From positions 62,001 to 126,000 of the forward strand of contig CBDCLG010000023.1 in NCBI GenBank assembly GCA_965218625.1: a DNA stretch of 64,000 nt, given 5' to 3'. Positions 8,122 to 18,050 of the stretch are shown in pieces; within the stretch, counting starts at the first letter, position 1; each line of letters begins with the position of its first letter. The translations under genes and the position numbers were made by a program. The stretch is from Bin5 sp965218625. Its GTDB lineage: Bacteria; Chloroflexota; Anaerolineae; Caldilineales; Caldilineaceae. Under the pieces are notes generated by a model. The model worked only from the letters and a program-made list of their open reading frames with translations, ran no database searches and had not been told where the DNA came from.

Positions 8122-10185
8122 ATGGCTGAGTTTTCGACCGACAAACTACGCAACGTTACGATTCTTGGGCACGGCAGCTCCGGCAAGACCTCTCTTGCCG
8201 AAGCGCTTCTCTTCAACGCCGGCGGCTCGAATCGACTCGGACGGGTCGAGGACGGTTCAACCGTCTCCGACTGGGACGCCGAGGAACAGCGCCGGGGCAT
8301 CTCGATCAACCTCGCCATCGTCCCGGTCGAAGGCGAAGACACCAAGCTGAATCTGGTCGACACGCCCGGTTATCTCGACTTCGTCGGCGAAGTGATCAGC
8401 GGCCTCGCCGTCTCCGAAGCCGGTCTCGTCCTGGTCGACTCCGTTGCCGGCGTCGAAGTCGGGACCGAGCTTGCCTGGGAGCAGCTCGACGCCGCCCAGA
8501 AGCCCCGCCTCATCTTCATCAACAAGATGGACCGCGAGAATGCCAATTTCGAACGCGCCCTCGCCAGCGTCAACGAGGCCTTTTCAGGTACCATCCTGCC
8601 TTTCCAGCTGCCGGTCGGCGCCGGCGAAAGCTTTGAAGGTGTGGTCAACCTGGTCGACATGAAGGCTTATCTCGGCGCCGATGCCACCGCCGCCGATATC
8701 CCGGCCGCTATGGAAGAGGCCGCCGAGGAGTCCCGCCAGGCCCTGATCGACGCCGCCGCCGAGACCGACGACGAACTGATTATGAAGTACCTGGAAGGTG
8801 AGGAGCTGACCGAAGACGAGGTCCGGCAGGGCCTGCGGCAGGGTGTCAAAGAGGGACAGATTATCCCCGTCTTCTGTGGCAGCGCCATCGCCAACATCGG
8901 GCTGCGCAGTCTTGTGCGCGCCCTGACCAGCTACGTTCCCTCGCCCGCAGACGTGGCCGCGCAGGCTGCCAATGGCGAAGATGAACCGGTCGACCTGGCC
9001 GCCGCTGCCGACGGGCCGGCAGCGGCCTACGTCTTCAAAACCATCGTCGACCGCTACGTCGGGCGCATGAACTACGTGCGCGTCTTTTCCGGCACACTCG
9101 CGGCCGATTCACAAGTGACGATTCAGAGTACCGGCAAGAGCGAAAAACTGCAGAACCTGTTCCGCGTCTGCGGCAAAGAGCTTGAAGCGGCCGCGGCGCT
9201 CGGCGCCGGGGACATCGGAGTCGTCACCAAGATGGAAGACCTGAGCACGACCGACACGCTCGGTGACCAGCAATTCATCATCGCGCCGCCCGAATATCCC
9301 AAGCCGCTCTACTCGGTTTCCGTCTTGCCGGCAACCAAGGCGGACAGCGCCAAAATGGGCCAGGGATTGCAGGCGCTTGCCGAGGAGAACCCCACGCTGC
9401 AGGTCGACTACATCAACGCCACCAAGCAGAATATTCTGCAGGGCATGGGCGACACCCACATCGACGTCGCTATCCGCAGCCTGGACAACAAGTTCGGCGT
9501 GAAGGTCGAGACGGCAATGCCCAAGGTCCCCTACCAGGAAACGGTGACCCGCGCCGCCAGCGCCCGTTACCGGCACAAGAAACAGACCGGCGGCGCGGGA
9601 CAGTTCGCCGATGTCGAGCTGCGCGTCGAACCGCTCGACCGCGGCGACGGTTTCGCCTACGACAGCGAAGTGTTCGGCGGTTCGATCCCGAGCGTCTTCA
9701 TCCCCTCGATCGAGAAGGGAATCCGCCAGATTCTGGATCAGGGCGTGATCGCAGGCTTTCCCATCGTCGACATCAAGGCAATCGTCTTCGACGGCAAGCA
9801 TCACCCTGTCGACTCCAAGGACATCGCCTTCCAGACCGCCGGTCGCGAGGTCTTCAAGATAGCCATGCAGGAGGCCCGGCCCGTCCTGCTCGAGCCCATC
9901 TACAGCATGAGAGTGACCGTCCCCGACGAGTTCATGGGCGACGTCATGGGCGACCTCAACAACCGCCGCGGCCGCGTGCAGGGGATGGAGAACCGCAACA
10001 ATCGCGCCATCATCAACGCCGAAATTCCACTGGCCGAGATCCTGCGCTACGGTACCGATCTGCGCTCGATGACGCAGGGGCGGGGCATCTATATGATCGA
10101 GTTTGAGCGCTACGATCCGGTCCCCGGTCACATGGCCGACCAGGTGATTGCGCAGAGCAAGGAGGAAGAGGCCGAACAGGAGTAG
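8122..10185 (+). CDS. Elongation factor G-like GTPase (EF-G paralogue)
   Basis: The 687-residue translational GTPase has G1 GHGSSGKT (residues 16-23), G2 RRGISIN, G3 DTPG (80-83) and G4 NKMD, then the EF-G domains II-V (for example GTLAADSQVTIQSTGKS and GDVMGDLNNRRGRVQGME). Canonical EF-G has AHIDAGKT at G1, while the GHGSSGKT form marks the EF-G-like/FusA2 branch, whose role in translation is not settled. The start follows GAGGAGG (8110-8116). No rpsL/rpsG/tuf genes are nearby, which also argues against it being the main fusA. Confidence 0.85.
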   Translation: MAEFSTDKLRNVTILGHGSSGKTSLAEALLFNAGGSNRLGRVEDGSTVSDWDAEEQRRGISINLAIVPVEGEDTKLNLVDTPGYLDFVGEVISGLAVSEAGLVLVDSVAGVEVGTELAWEQLDAAQKPRLIFINKMDRENANFERALASVNEAFSGTILPFQLPVGAGESFEGVVNLVDMKAYLGADATAADIPAAMEEAAEESRQALIDAAAETDDELIMKYLEGEELTEDEVRQGLRQGVKEGQIIPVFCGSAIANIGLRSLVRALTSYVPSPADVAAQAANGEDEPVDLAAAADGPAAAYVFKTIVDRYVGRMNYVRVFSGTLAADSQVTIQSTGKSEKLQNLFRVCGKELEAAAALGAGDIGVVTKMEDLSTTDTLGDQQFIIAPPEYPKPLYSVSVLPATKADSAKMGQGLQALAEENPTLQVDYINATKQNILQGMGDTHIDVAIRSLDNKFGVKVETAMPKVPYQETVTRAASARYRHKKQTGGAGQFADVELRVEPLDRGDGFAYDSEVFGGSIPSVFIPSIEKGIRQILDQGVIAGFPIVDIKAIVFDGKHHPVDSKDIAFQTAGREVFKIAMQEARPVLLEPIYSMRVTVPDEFMGDVMGDLNNRRGRVQGMENRNNRAIINAEIPLAEILRYGTDLRSMTQGRGIYMIEFERYDPVPGHMADQVIAQSKEEEAEQE

Positions 10186-10206
10186 GCCCGGAGTCGAGGT
10201 TCATGA

Positions 10207-11130
10207 ATGGTGAAATCGGCGATGAATGACGAAGAGTTGGGCCGATTAGAGCGTATTGATGTGCGATGTGTTTGGCCAAACGAGGCGCAACACTTCACGC
10301 CTTGGCTGTCAAGAAATCTCGACAGGTTATCGGAAGAGTTGGGGATTGAGTTGGAGTTGGAGGCCAAGGAGGTGTCTGTCGGTAAGCTCAAGGCTGATAT
10401 CGTGGCCCGAATTCCCAGATATGGGGCACGCGTCCTGATTGAGAACCAGCTTGAGAAAACTGACCTCAAGCACTTGGGTCAGATTCTTGCCTACCTGGCT
10501 GGCTTGGAAGCCCAGATAGTAGTCTGGGTAGCAAAGGGTTTCAGAAGAGATCACCTTCGAGCAATCCATTGGCTAAACCAGAATACTGGTGATCCGTTCT
10601 CCTTCTTTGCGATAAGGGTTAGAGCGTTTCAAATCTCCGGGTCCCCCTTTGCGCCGACTTTTCGAATTCTAGCAAAGCCAGATAATTGGAGCCAAAGAGT
10701 CAAAGAGATAAAAGAGGGAATAGATTCTCATACGTTGCGGCGAGACTTCTGGAATCACTGTGTGGGCCGCTGGCCCACAGATTTAGGATTGAAGAAAGGT
10801 CTTGCCGGGAGCCGCTTTTACCGTTGGATTGAAGAGGCGGATCTCAAAGTCGCACTCTACATGAGGGAGGACAGTGTAAGAGTTTACGTGACGGGCAACT
10901 CTGATGAAGAGGATGAAGAGGTATTTGCGCGCATCGAAAAATTTCGAGACGACCTTTTGCGAGCACTGGAGGGATCGAGCTTTCTTAAAGGCAATAACCC
11001 GCGGTGCAGGACGATGCTAGACATCGACGCGAAGGACCGAAACAACTGGAATGAGATGGCTGACTGGCTTTATGAGCAGTCAAGGAAGTACGAAAGTGTG
11101 TTACGTAACGGACCCTCAAGTACTGCCTAG
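10207..11130 (+). CDS. DUF4268-type protein with PD-(D/E)XK-like nuclease core
   Basis: The 307-residue protein has an N-terminal nuclease-like core, KADIVARI (Asp64) followed by VLIENQLEKTDLKHLGQ (Glu79, Gln81), the D...ExQ arrangement seen in some PD-(D/E)XK enzymes. The C-terminal half resembles the DUF4268 helical domain. The gene has visibly lower GC and different codon use from its neighbours, consistent with horizontal transfer. Such proteins occur singly or near restriction-modification genes; no methyltransferase is adjacent here. An alternative start is ATG at 10222. Function as a nuclease is an inference. Confidence 0.7.
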   Translation: MVKSAMNDEELGRLERIDVRCVWPNEAQHFTPWLSRNLDRLSEELGIELELEAKEVSVGKLKADIVARIPRYGARVLIENQLEKTDLKHLGQILAYLAGLEAQIVVWVAKGFRRDHLRAIHWLNQNTGDPFSFFAIRVRAFQISGSPFAPTFRILAKPDNWSQRVKEIKEGIDSHTLRRDFWNHCVGRWPTDLGLKKGLAGSRFYRWIEEADLKVALYMREDSVRVYVTGNSDEEDEEVFARIEKFRDDLLRALEGSSFLKGNNPRCRTMLDIDAKDRNNWNEMADWLYEQSRKYESVLRNGPSSTA

Positions 11131-11233
11131 AATCTGATTGACGGTCAGAAAGCGACGACAATACTCGAGGTACTTCTCAGCCAAGCTCTGCAAGAAGGCT
11201 TATAGTTAGTTTAGGTCTTCCTCAGAGTTCAAC

Positions 11234-11239
11234 TATAAT
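11234..11239 (+). promoter_or_regulatory. Candidate -10 element upstream of the glycosyltransferase
   Basis: A perfect TATAAT hexamer stands in an AT-rich stretch about 85 bases before the glycosyltransferase start. No good -35 box is visible, and a small hairpin lies between it and the gene. Confidence 0.3.
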
Positions 11240-11255
11240 TGGGAAGTCTGTAAAT

Positions 11256-11279
11256 GCCGGCGTAGACCGTCGGCGTTTT
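11256..11279 (+). terminator. Short hairpin with T-run after the DUF4268 gene
   Basis: A 7-bp stem (11256-11262 with 11268-11274, one G-T pair), loop TAGAC, then GTTTT. It could end DUF4268 transcription or attenuate transcripts starting at the 11234 -10 box. Confidence 0.45.
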
Positions 11280-11324
11280 CATGTAACGCACCCAATAGGC
11301 ACCAGCTGCACAGGAGCGCAATTC

Positions 11325-12929
11325 GTGCCTCAGTCATTGCCACTGTTCTTCCTGCAACTCCTCTATACGCTGGGCGCGCTCGGGCTGGCAGCCTACGGAC
11401 TGCAAGCCCTGGCGCTGACCATGGTGAGGGTCCGTGCGGACCGTACAGCGCGCAGTTCCGCCGTCAGTTCTGAATCCGCTCCTCAGGCTGATTCGCTGGA
11501 TGAGGAAGCCCGCTGGCCCGCGGTCACGGTTCAACTGCCCGTTTACAACGAGCTGCACGTTGTCGGCCGTTTGATCGATGCCTGCGCCCGCATGGACTAT
11601 CCATCAGACAGGCTGCAGATCCAGGTATTGGATGACTCCGACGACGAAACGACCGGCGTGGCGCAGCGGCGGGCGGCTCTCTGGCGGCGCAAGGGAGTCG
11701 AAGTCGAAGTCGTGCGCCGCGTCAGCCGTCATGGCTTCAAGGCAGGCGCGCTGCAGGCGGGAATCGCGTCGGCGAGCGGTGAATTCATCGCCGTATTCGA
11801 CGCCGACTTTGCGCCGCCGCGCGATTTCCTGCGCCGCACTATCCCAGTCTTCATGGGACGCGGCGGCACGCAAACAGGGTTTGTGCAGACCCGTTGGGCG
11901 CATCTGAACGCCGACTTCTCGCCCCTGACCAGGGCGCAGGCGCTGGCCCTCGACGGCCACTTTGTCGTCGAACAGGCGGCGCGCTTTTCGGCAGACCTGC
12001 CATTCGGTTTCAATGGTTCTGCCGGCGTGTGGCGCCGCGCCTGCATCGAAGATCGCGCGGTCGGCGGATGGCAGGCTGACACACTGTGCGAAGACCTGGA
12101 CCTGAGCTACCGCGCACAGATGGCCGGCTGGCGCGGCGTCTATCTGGACGACGTGGAGGCGCCGGCCGAGCTGCCGCCGCAGCTGCTGGGGTTCAAGCGG
12201 CAGCAGTTCCGCTGGGCGAAAGGCAGTGTCGCGACCCTGCGCAAGCTGGGCGGGCGCGTCTGTCGCGGCGGCTGGCCGCTTCACAAGCGGGTCGCCGCGC
12301 TCGTACACCTCGGCGGCTATCTGATCCACCCCCTGCTGCTCCTGCTTCTGCTCGTCACGCCGCTGCTGATTCTCTTCGGCAGCCAGCCGCTCTGGCCGCT
12401 GGCGTACCTGAGTTTGGTCTCGATCGGGCCGCCGGCGCTGTACGCGCTGGCGCAGCGGCGGCTGCACCCACAGGACTGGCGCCGCCGCTGGGCCTACCTG
12501 CCGGTCCTTATGCTGCTGGGGATGGGGCTTTCGCTAAGCAACTCTGTGGCGGCGGTGCAGGCGCTGGCCGGACGGGCCGGGACCTTCTTGCGCACGCCCA
12601 AGTTTCGTGTAGAAACCGGGTCCGGCGCGATCAGGCCAGCGGGCCGCCGCAGGGCGGAGACGTGGAGTCGCAGCAGCTACGCGCTCAGCCTGGAGCCGCT
12701 CGTAGGTGGCGAACTCTTCCTCGCGGCCTATGCCTGCGCCGGCTGTTTCGTCGCTGCCGCGCACGGCCAGTGGTGGAGTCTGCCGTTTATCGCCCTCTAC
12801 GCCGGCGGCTACTCGCTGGTGGCGCTGGCGGGCCTCTACGAGTCATGGCTGGCGCACGCCGGCAGAACTGCGCGCGGTCGGGCCGCGGCGCGCCTCTTCC
12901 GCGCCAGGAATCTTGTCAAATCCCAATAG
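11325..12929 (+). CDS. Processive family-2 glycosyltransferase, membrane-bound
   Basis: The 534-residue protein starts with a membrane helix (residues 5-30), followed by a GT2 catalytic domain: LPVYNE, IQVLDDSDDETTG, VFDADFAPP (DxD), a CEDLDLSYR segment and the QQFRWAKGS (QxxRW) motif of processive synthases. At least four more hydrophobic segments follow. The layout is that of cellulose synthase/glucomannan synthase-like enzymes that polymerise and extrude a polysaccharide. The acceptor and sugar are unknown. The start is GTG with CAGGAG eight bases upstream. Confidence 0.85.
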   Translation: MPQSLPLFFLQLLYTLGALGLAAYGLQALALTMVRVRADRTARSSAVSSESAPQADSLDEEARWPAVTVQLPVYNELHVVGRLIDACARMDYPSDRLQIQVLDDSDDETTGVAQRRAALWRRKGVEVEVVRRVSRHGFKAGALQAGIASASGEFIAVFDADFAPPRDFLRRTIPVFMGRGGTQTGFVQTRWAHLNADFSPLTRAQALALDGHFVVEQAARFSADLPFGFNGSAGVWRRACIEDRAVGGWQADTLCEDLDLSYRAQMAGWRGVYLDDVEAPAELPPQLLGFKRQQFRWAKGSVATLRKLGGRVCRGGWPLHKRVAALVHLGGYLIHPLLLLLLLVTPLLILFGSQPLWPLAYLSLVSIGPPALYALAQRRLHPQDWRRRWAYLPVLMLLGMGLSLSNSVAAVQALAGRAGTFLRTPKFRVETGSGAIRPAGRRRAETWSRSSYALSLEPLVGGELFLAAYACAGCFVAAAHGQWWSLPFIALYAGGYSLVALAGLYESWLAHAGRTARGRAAARLFRARNLVKSQ

Positions 12930-13047
12930 CGCCTGTACAATTGCGCTAAGTTGCGTATAGGACGTTCGCGCCGCGGCGCAGGACGCCGCTTGCGCGCGGC
13001 AACGTTTCGCCGTATTTCGCTCTGTTTTCGCGAGGGAGGGTGTTCTG

Positions 13048-13263
13048 GTGGCCAAGCGAAGCTACGATGGCATAACCTGGCTTGAGGACCCGAAGGATGT
13101 AATCGTCCTCGCCAATCGGAGCAGCAGGAACTACATTTTGGACCTCCCTACGGGTCAGTACCGGCTGGACGCCGGGCGGCGTATGCGCACGCTGCGCTCG
13201 ATTCTGGAGATCTCGCAGATCCGGGCGCTGGTGGACAAAGGCCAGCTGGTGGTCGAAGAGTAG
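13048..13263 (+). CDS. Small protein of unknown function (71 aa)
   Basis: The GTG start has a strong GAGGGAGG site (13031-13039). The product is basic in its centre (RSSRNYILDLPTGQYRLDAG, then RRMRTLRS) and has no signal peptide or membrane segment. It ends 48 bases before polA on the same strand, so it is probably co-transcribed with polA. I do not recognise a family; it might bind nucleic acid, but that is speculation. Confidence 0.6.
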   Translation: MAKRSYDGITWLEDPKDVIVLANRSSRNYILDLPTGQYRLDAGRRMRTLRSILEISQIRALVDKGQLVVEE

Positions 13264-13311
13264 CGCCATCCGCCGACTGGTGCGCGGCTCGGTCTGAAAG
13301 GGTGAACTCAG

Positions 13312-16164
13312 GTGTCGACATATCTTCTCATTGACGGGCATTCACAGGCATTTCGCGCCTACTTCGGCGTCAGAATACCGATGACCACCGCCCGTGGCGA
13401 GTCGACCGGCGCAGTGTTCGGTTTTGTCAGCAAGCTGTTCAGTGTGCTGCGCGACTACCGGCCCGACGGCGTGGCCGTTGCCTTTGATAAGGGAGAAACC
13501 TGGCGGCACGCGGAATTTGCCGAATACAAGGCGACCCGCGACGCGATGCCGGACGACATGCGTCCGCAGATGGGCCGCATCGAGCAGATTCTGGAAGCAT
13601 TGCGCATCCCGACCATCACGCTCGAAAACTATGAGGCCGATGACGTGCTCGGCGCGCTGGCGCGGCAGGCTGCCGCCGAGGGCCACGACGTCCTGATTCT
13701 GACCGGCGACCGCGATCTGTTCCAGCTGGTGGCGGACCGGGTCCGCATCCTCTACACCTCGGGCGGGCCTTCTCCGACCACATCGGCCTACGGCGTCGCC
13801 GAAGTCTCCGAACGCTACGGCGGCCTGACACCGGAACAGTTCCTGGAGATGAAAGCGCTGGTTGGCGACAGCTCAGACAACATTCCCGGCGCGCCCGGTG
13901 TGGGCGAGAAGACGGCCATCCGCTACCTTCAGGAATACGGCTCGCTCGACGGTCTCTACGCCCACATCGACGAGATTCGCGGTCCCAAAAAGCAGCAAAA
14001 CCTGCGCGATGCCGAACAGGACGTCCGCCGCAACAAGAGGCTGATGACCATTGTCTGCGATCTGGACGTCACTTTCGACGCCGACACCTTCAGTCTCACC
14101 GGGTTCGATCGGACTGCCGCCGAGAGCCTCTTTGCCGAGCTGGAATTCCGCCGCCTCCAGCGCGAGCTCGACGAGCTGGGCGGGGAGACCTTGGCCGGTC
14201 CCGCAGATGGCGCGCCGCAGCTGCAGTCAGGGCTCTTTCCCGATGCCTCTCCCGCCGATTCCACCCCAATTTTGCGTCCCGACGCAACCGACCCGGCATC
14301 GGACGAGCACTCCTACGTCTGCGTTCAGGACCAGGCCGCACTGGACAGGGTGGTCAAGGCTCTTGAAAATGCAGAAATCCTCTCTTTCGACGTCGAGACG
14401 ACCGGCACCGACCCGATGGCCGCCGGCCTCGTAGGCCTTGGCATCGCCTGGGCAAAGGGGGAAGGCTGCTACATTCCAGTGGCGCATGATGAGGGCGAGC
14501 AACTGCCTTGGGACCTTGTCAGAAGCAGGCTGCAGCCCTACTTCGCTCGTGCCGACCTGCCCAAAGTGGCCCACAACGGCAAATACGACCTTGTCGTCTG
14601 CCGCCGCCACGGGCTTGAGGTCAAAGGCGCGATCCACGACACATTGACCGCCGCCTGGCTGTTGGATTCAGCCAGCCGCTCCCTCGGCCTCAAGGCCCAG
14701 GCGCAAGCGGTACTCAGCTGGACGATGACCGACATCTCGGCGCTTATCGGCACAGGCCGCAACCAGATCTCAATCGGTCAGGTGGACATCGAAGCGGTCA
14801 CCGCCTATTGCGGCGCCGACGTCGACGCAACAATTCAGCTCTGGGACGCGCTATCACCAAAGCTGCAAGATGCCGGGTTGTGGGAGCTATACAGCAATAT
14901 TGAGATCCCGTTGCTGCCGGTCCTGGCGGACATGGAGATGGCGGGAATCCGATTGAATGCCGGCTTTCTGAAGGAGATGTCGGGCCGGCTGGTCGCTCGC
15001 CTGGGGGAGATCGACGAGCGGCTGAAAGGTATCGTCGGCCGCGAATTCAATCTGCGCAGCACACGGCAGCTCAGCGAAGTGATGTTCAACGAGATGGGAT
15101 TCCCTGCCAAGGGGTTGAAGAAGACGCGGACCGGTTTCGTCAGCACCGCTGTCGGCGAGCTGGAGAAGTTGAGGAGCTCGTCCGCCGAGCTGTCGTCGGA
15201 CCAGAGCGAATTTCTTACGCTGCTGTTCGAGCAACGCCAGCTGGAGAAGCTGCGCGGCACTTACGTTGACGCGCTTGGTGAAATGGTGAATGCGGAGACG
15301 GGCCGCGTCCATACGAGCTACAGCCAGACCGGTTCGTCGACCGGCCGGCTGAGCAGCAACAACCCGAACCTGCAGAACATACCGATCCGCACCGAGCAGG
15401 GACGCGAGGTCCGCAAGGCCTTCGAGGCGGCCGAGGGCAACCTGCTGCTGGCGGCCGACTACAGCCAGGTGGAGTTGCGTATTCTGGCGCATATCGTGCA
15501 GGAGCAGCCGCTGCTTGACGCGTTCCGCCAGGGGCAGGACATTCACGCGGTGACGGCATCCCGCTTGTTCGACGTGCCGCTGGATGAGGTCTCGTACGCG
15601 CAGCGCGGCATGGGCAAAACGATCAATTTCGCCACGATCTACGGTGTCAGCGCGTTCGGCCTGAGCAGCCGCACCGAAATGGACCCGGTCGAGGCGCGCG
15701 AGTTTCTGGACCAGTATTTCGCCACCTATCCCAAGGTGCGGGAATACATCGACGAGACGATCCAGCAGGCCAATGCCGACGGATACGTCCAGACTCTGCT
15801 GGGCCGGCGGCGCTATTTCGGAGAACTCCAGGGGCGGCTTCCGTTCAACCAGCGGCAGGCGCTGGAACGCCAGGCGATCAACGCACCGATTCAGGGCACG
15901 GCCGCGGACATTACCAAGATTGCGATGAACAGGCTACACGAGCGGCTGCGCGCCGAAAGCCTCCAGGCCAGGATGCTGCTGCAGGTCCACGACGAGCTGG
16001 TGCTCGAAGTCCCCCACGGCGAGCTCGATGCGATCGGGCCGATGGTGCGCGAGGTAATGGAAACGGCCTACAAGCTGGACGTTCCCCTGCAAGTGGACGT
16101 CGAAGCAGGTCCGAATTGGTATGAAATGGAGGAACTGCCGCTTGCCCAGGCGCAGGTCCATTAG
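13312..16164 (+). CDS. polA: DNA polymerase I
   Basis: The 950-residue enzyme has all three domains. The 5'-3' exonuclease occupies about residues 1-290 (LILTGDRDLFQLV; GDSSDNIPGAPGVGEKTA). The 3'-5' proofreading domain keeps its acidic residues (DVET with Asp360 and Glu362; HNGKYD; YCGADVD). The polymerase has motif A DYSQVELR (Asp716), motif B RGMGKTINFATIYG and motif C QVHDELV (Asp894). It repairs DNA and replaces Okazaki primers. The start is GTG. Proofreading looks intact, unlike Taq-type enzymes. Confidence 0.97.
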   Translation: MSTYLLIDGHSQAFRAYFGVRIPMTTARGESTGAVFGFVSKLFSVLRDYRPDGVAVAFDKGETWRHAEFAEYKATRDAMPDDMRPQMGRIEQILEALRIPTITLENYEADDVLGALARQAAAEGHDVLILTGDRDLFQLVADRVRILYTSGGPSPTTSAYGVAEVSERYGGLTPEQFLEMKALVGDSSDNIPGAPGVGEKTAIRYLQEYGSLDGLYAHIDEIRGPKKQQNLRDAEQDVRRNKRLMTIVCDLDVTFDADTFSLTGFDRTAAESLFAELEFRRLQRELDELGGETLAGPADGAPQLQSGLFPDASPADSTPILRPDATDPASDEHSYVCVQDQAALDRVVKALENAEILSFDVETTGTDPMAAGLVGLGIAWAKGEGCYIPVAHDEGEQLPWDLVRSRLQPYFARADLPKVAHNGKYDLVVCRRHGLEVKGAIHDTLTAAWLLDSASRSLGLKAQAQAVLSWTMTDISALIGTGRNQISIGQVDIEAVTAYCGADVDATIQLWDALSPKLQDAGLWELYSNIEIPLLPVLADMEMAGIRLNAGFLKEMSGRLVARLGEIDERLKGIVGREFNLRSTRQLSEVMFNEMGFPAKGLKKTRTGFVSTAVGELEKLRSSSAELSSDQSEFLTLLFEQRQLEKLRGTYVDALGEMVNAETGRVHTSYSQTGSSTGRLSSNNPNLQNIPIRTEQGREVRKAFEAAEGNLLLAADYSQVELRILAHIVQEQPLLDAFRQGQDIHAVTASRLFDVPLDEVSYAQRGMGKTINFATIYGVSAFGLSSRTEMDPVEAREFLDQYFATYPKVREYIDETIQQANADGYVQTLLGRRRYFGELQGRLPFNQRQALERQAINAPIQGTAADITKIAMNRLHERLRAESLQARMLLQVHDELVLEVPHGELDAIGPMVREVMETAYKLDVPLQVDVEAGPNWYEMEELPLAQAQVH

Positions 16165-16247
16165 GCGCTTGTTCGCGGACGCGGCGCAAGCGGCAGGGCG
16201 CCGGCGGCAGGCTGCGCGGGGCATGCAAGCGAAGCGGGAAATCGAAA

Positions 16248-17999
16248 ATGATTCGTGATCAGATACAGCAGGCGGTCATTGACGCGGTTGCCGCGGCACA
16301 GGCCGCCGGCGACTTGCCGGCAATCGATATTCCTGCAGTTGAGATTGAGCGCCCCAAACAGGCCCAGCACGGCGACTACAGCTCCAATATCGCGCTGCTC
16401 GTCACCTCGGCGGTAAAGAAGGCCACCGGGCAGAAGGCCAACCCGCGCCAGATCGCCCAGGCGATTGTCGAGCATCTCACGTCCGGCAGTGCTGGTAAGA
16501 GTGGGGCAGCCGGAGCCATCGGAGGCGTTGAGCTGGCGGGCCCCGGCTTTATAAACATTCGCCTCAGCGAACGCTGGCTGCAGGAACAGGTGCCGACAAT
16601 TGTCGATGCGGGGCAGGCGTTCGGCGCCATCGGCAAGGGAAACGGCCAGCGCTGGCAGGTGGAATACGTCAGCGCAAACCCGACCGGTCCGCTCCACTAC
16701 GGCGGCGGGCGCAACGCGGTGCTGGGAGATACGCTCGCCAACCTGTTGGATGCCGCCGGCTACGAGGTCCAGCGCGAGTTCTACGTCAACGACAGCGGCA
16801 CACAGTTCCAGCTCTTTGTCGAAAGCCTGTACGCCTGCTACGTGCAGCATTGCCAGCAGGAGAACGGCGCGTCCGGTCTCGCGGCTGAGATTCCCGAGGG
16901 CGGCTACCAAGGCGCCTATATGCACGATTACGCGCGCATCGTTTGGGAGCGTGAAGGCGACCGATTTGCGAATATGGGGCGGGAGGACGCGCTCGCCGCG
17001 ATGCGCACGATCGGCCGCGAAATCGTTGTGCACGATCTCAAGGATGAGCTGCAAGGGCTGGGCGTGACGTTTGACCGCTGGTTCAGCGAGCGAAGCCTCT
17101 ACGAAGAGGGGCTTGTCGACACGCTGCTGGAGCAACTGGCGGTCAAAGGCGAGGTCATCGTCAGAGACGGCGCCCACTGGTTTGTGGCCAGCAAGTATCC
17201 GGGCAACGAAAAGGACGAGGTGGTCATCCGCTCCAACGGCGCGCCCACCTACTTTGCCAGCGACATCGCCTATCATTACGACAAGTTCGTGCGCCGCCGG
17301 TTCGACCGGGTGATCAACGTCTGGGCCGTGGACCACCAGGGCCACGTCCCTCGCATGGGCGCGGTGATGCGGGCGCTCGACGTCGACCCGGAGCGGCTGG
17401 TCATTCTGCTCTACAACCTGGTCAAGCTGATTCGAGACGGCCAGGAAGTCAAGATGAGCAAGCGTTCGGGCGACATCCTGACGGTGCGCGAGGTCGTCGA
17501 GGAGGTGGGGCCGGACGCGGTGCGCTTCATGCTGCTGACGACCAGCCCCGAGCGCAGCGTCGAGTTCGACATGAGCCTGGCGGTGCAGCACAAGAACGAG
17601 AACCGCGTATTCTACGTACAGTACGGTCATGCCCGCATCTGCTCCCTGTTGCAGAAGGCGGCGGAGAGCGGATACGAGGTTTCTGAAGCGGTCGCGGAGG
17701 ACGCCGACGACGCGGCGGCGCTGCTCAGCCATCCGGCCGAGCTGACGCTGATTCGCAAGATGCTGGAGATGGAGGAGCAGATCGAGCTGGCGGTAGAGCG
17801 GCTTTCTCCGCATAATCTCACCTATTACTCCGAGGACCTCACGAAGGCATTCAGCGCCTTTTATGAGAACTGCCAGGTCCTGCATTCGGACGTGCCGCCG
17901 GAGTTGGCGCGCGCCCGGCTGCTGCTGAGCCTGGCGGCGCGTACCGCGCTTGCGCGCGTTCTTGGACTGATGGGCATGTCGGCCCCGGAGACGATGTGA
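16248..17999 (+). CDS. argS: Arginyl-tRNA synthetase
   Basis: The 583-residue class I synthetase charges tRNA-Arg. It has the N-terminal additional domain, the HIGH-equivalent SANPTGPLHYGGGRN, KYPGNEKDEVVIRSNG, the KMSK loop VKMSKRSGD, and the helical anticodon-binding C-terminal domain (QVLHSDVPPELARARLLL). The usual family length is about 550-590. It follows polA on the same strand with an 83-base gap and precedes serA. Confidence 0.97.
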   Translation: MIRDQIQQAVIDAVAAAQAAGDLPAIDIPAVEIERPKQAQHGDYSSNIALLVTSAVKKATGQKANPRQIAQAIVEHLTSGSAGKSGAAGAIGGVELAGPGFINIRLSERWLQEQVPTIVDAGQAFGAIGKGNGQRWQVEYVSANPTGPLHYGGGRNAVLGDTLANLLDAAGYEVQREFYVNDSGTQFQLFVESLYACYVQHCQQENGASGLAAEIPEGGYQGAYMHDYARIVWEREGDRFANMGREDALAAMRTIGREIVVHDLKDELQGLGVTFDRWFSERSLYEEGLVDTLLEQLAVKGEVIVRDGAHWFVASKYPGNEKDEVVIRSNGAPTYFASDIAYHYDKFVRRRFDRVINVWAVDHQGHVPRMGAVMRALDVDPERLVILLYNLVKLIRDGQEVKMSKRSGDILTVREVVEEVGPDAVRFMLLTTSPERSVEFDMSLAVQHKNENRVFYVQYGHARICSLLQKAAESGYEVSEAVAEDADDAAALLSHPAELTLIRKMLEMEEQIELAVERLSPHNLTYYSEDLTKAFSAFYENCQVLHSDVPPELARARLLLSLAARTALARVLGLMGMSAPETM

Positions 18000-18050
18000 C
18001 AGGCGCGCCGGCGCCGTCCGGCGCAATCCGACGTATAGGCGCGGCAAGAG

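Noticed and set aside
8122..10185. Assignment as the main translation factor fusA
   Set aside because: The G1 motif is GHGSSGKT, not AHIDAGKT, and no ribosomal-protein or tuf genes are adjacent; the EF-G-like paralogue reading fits better.
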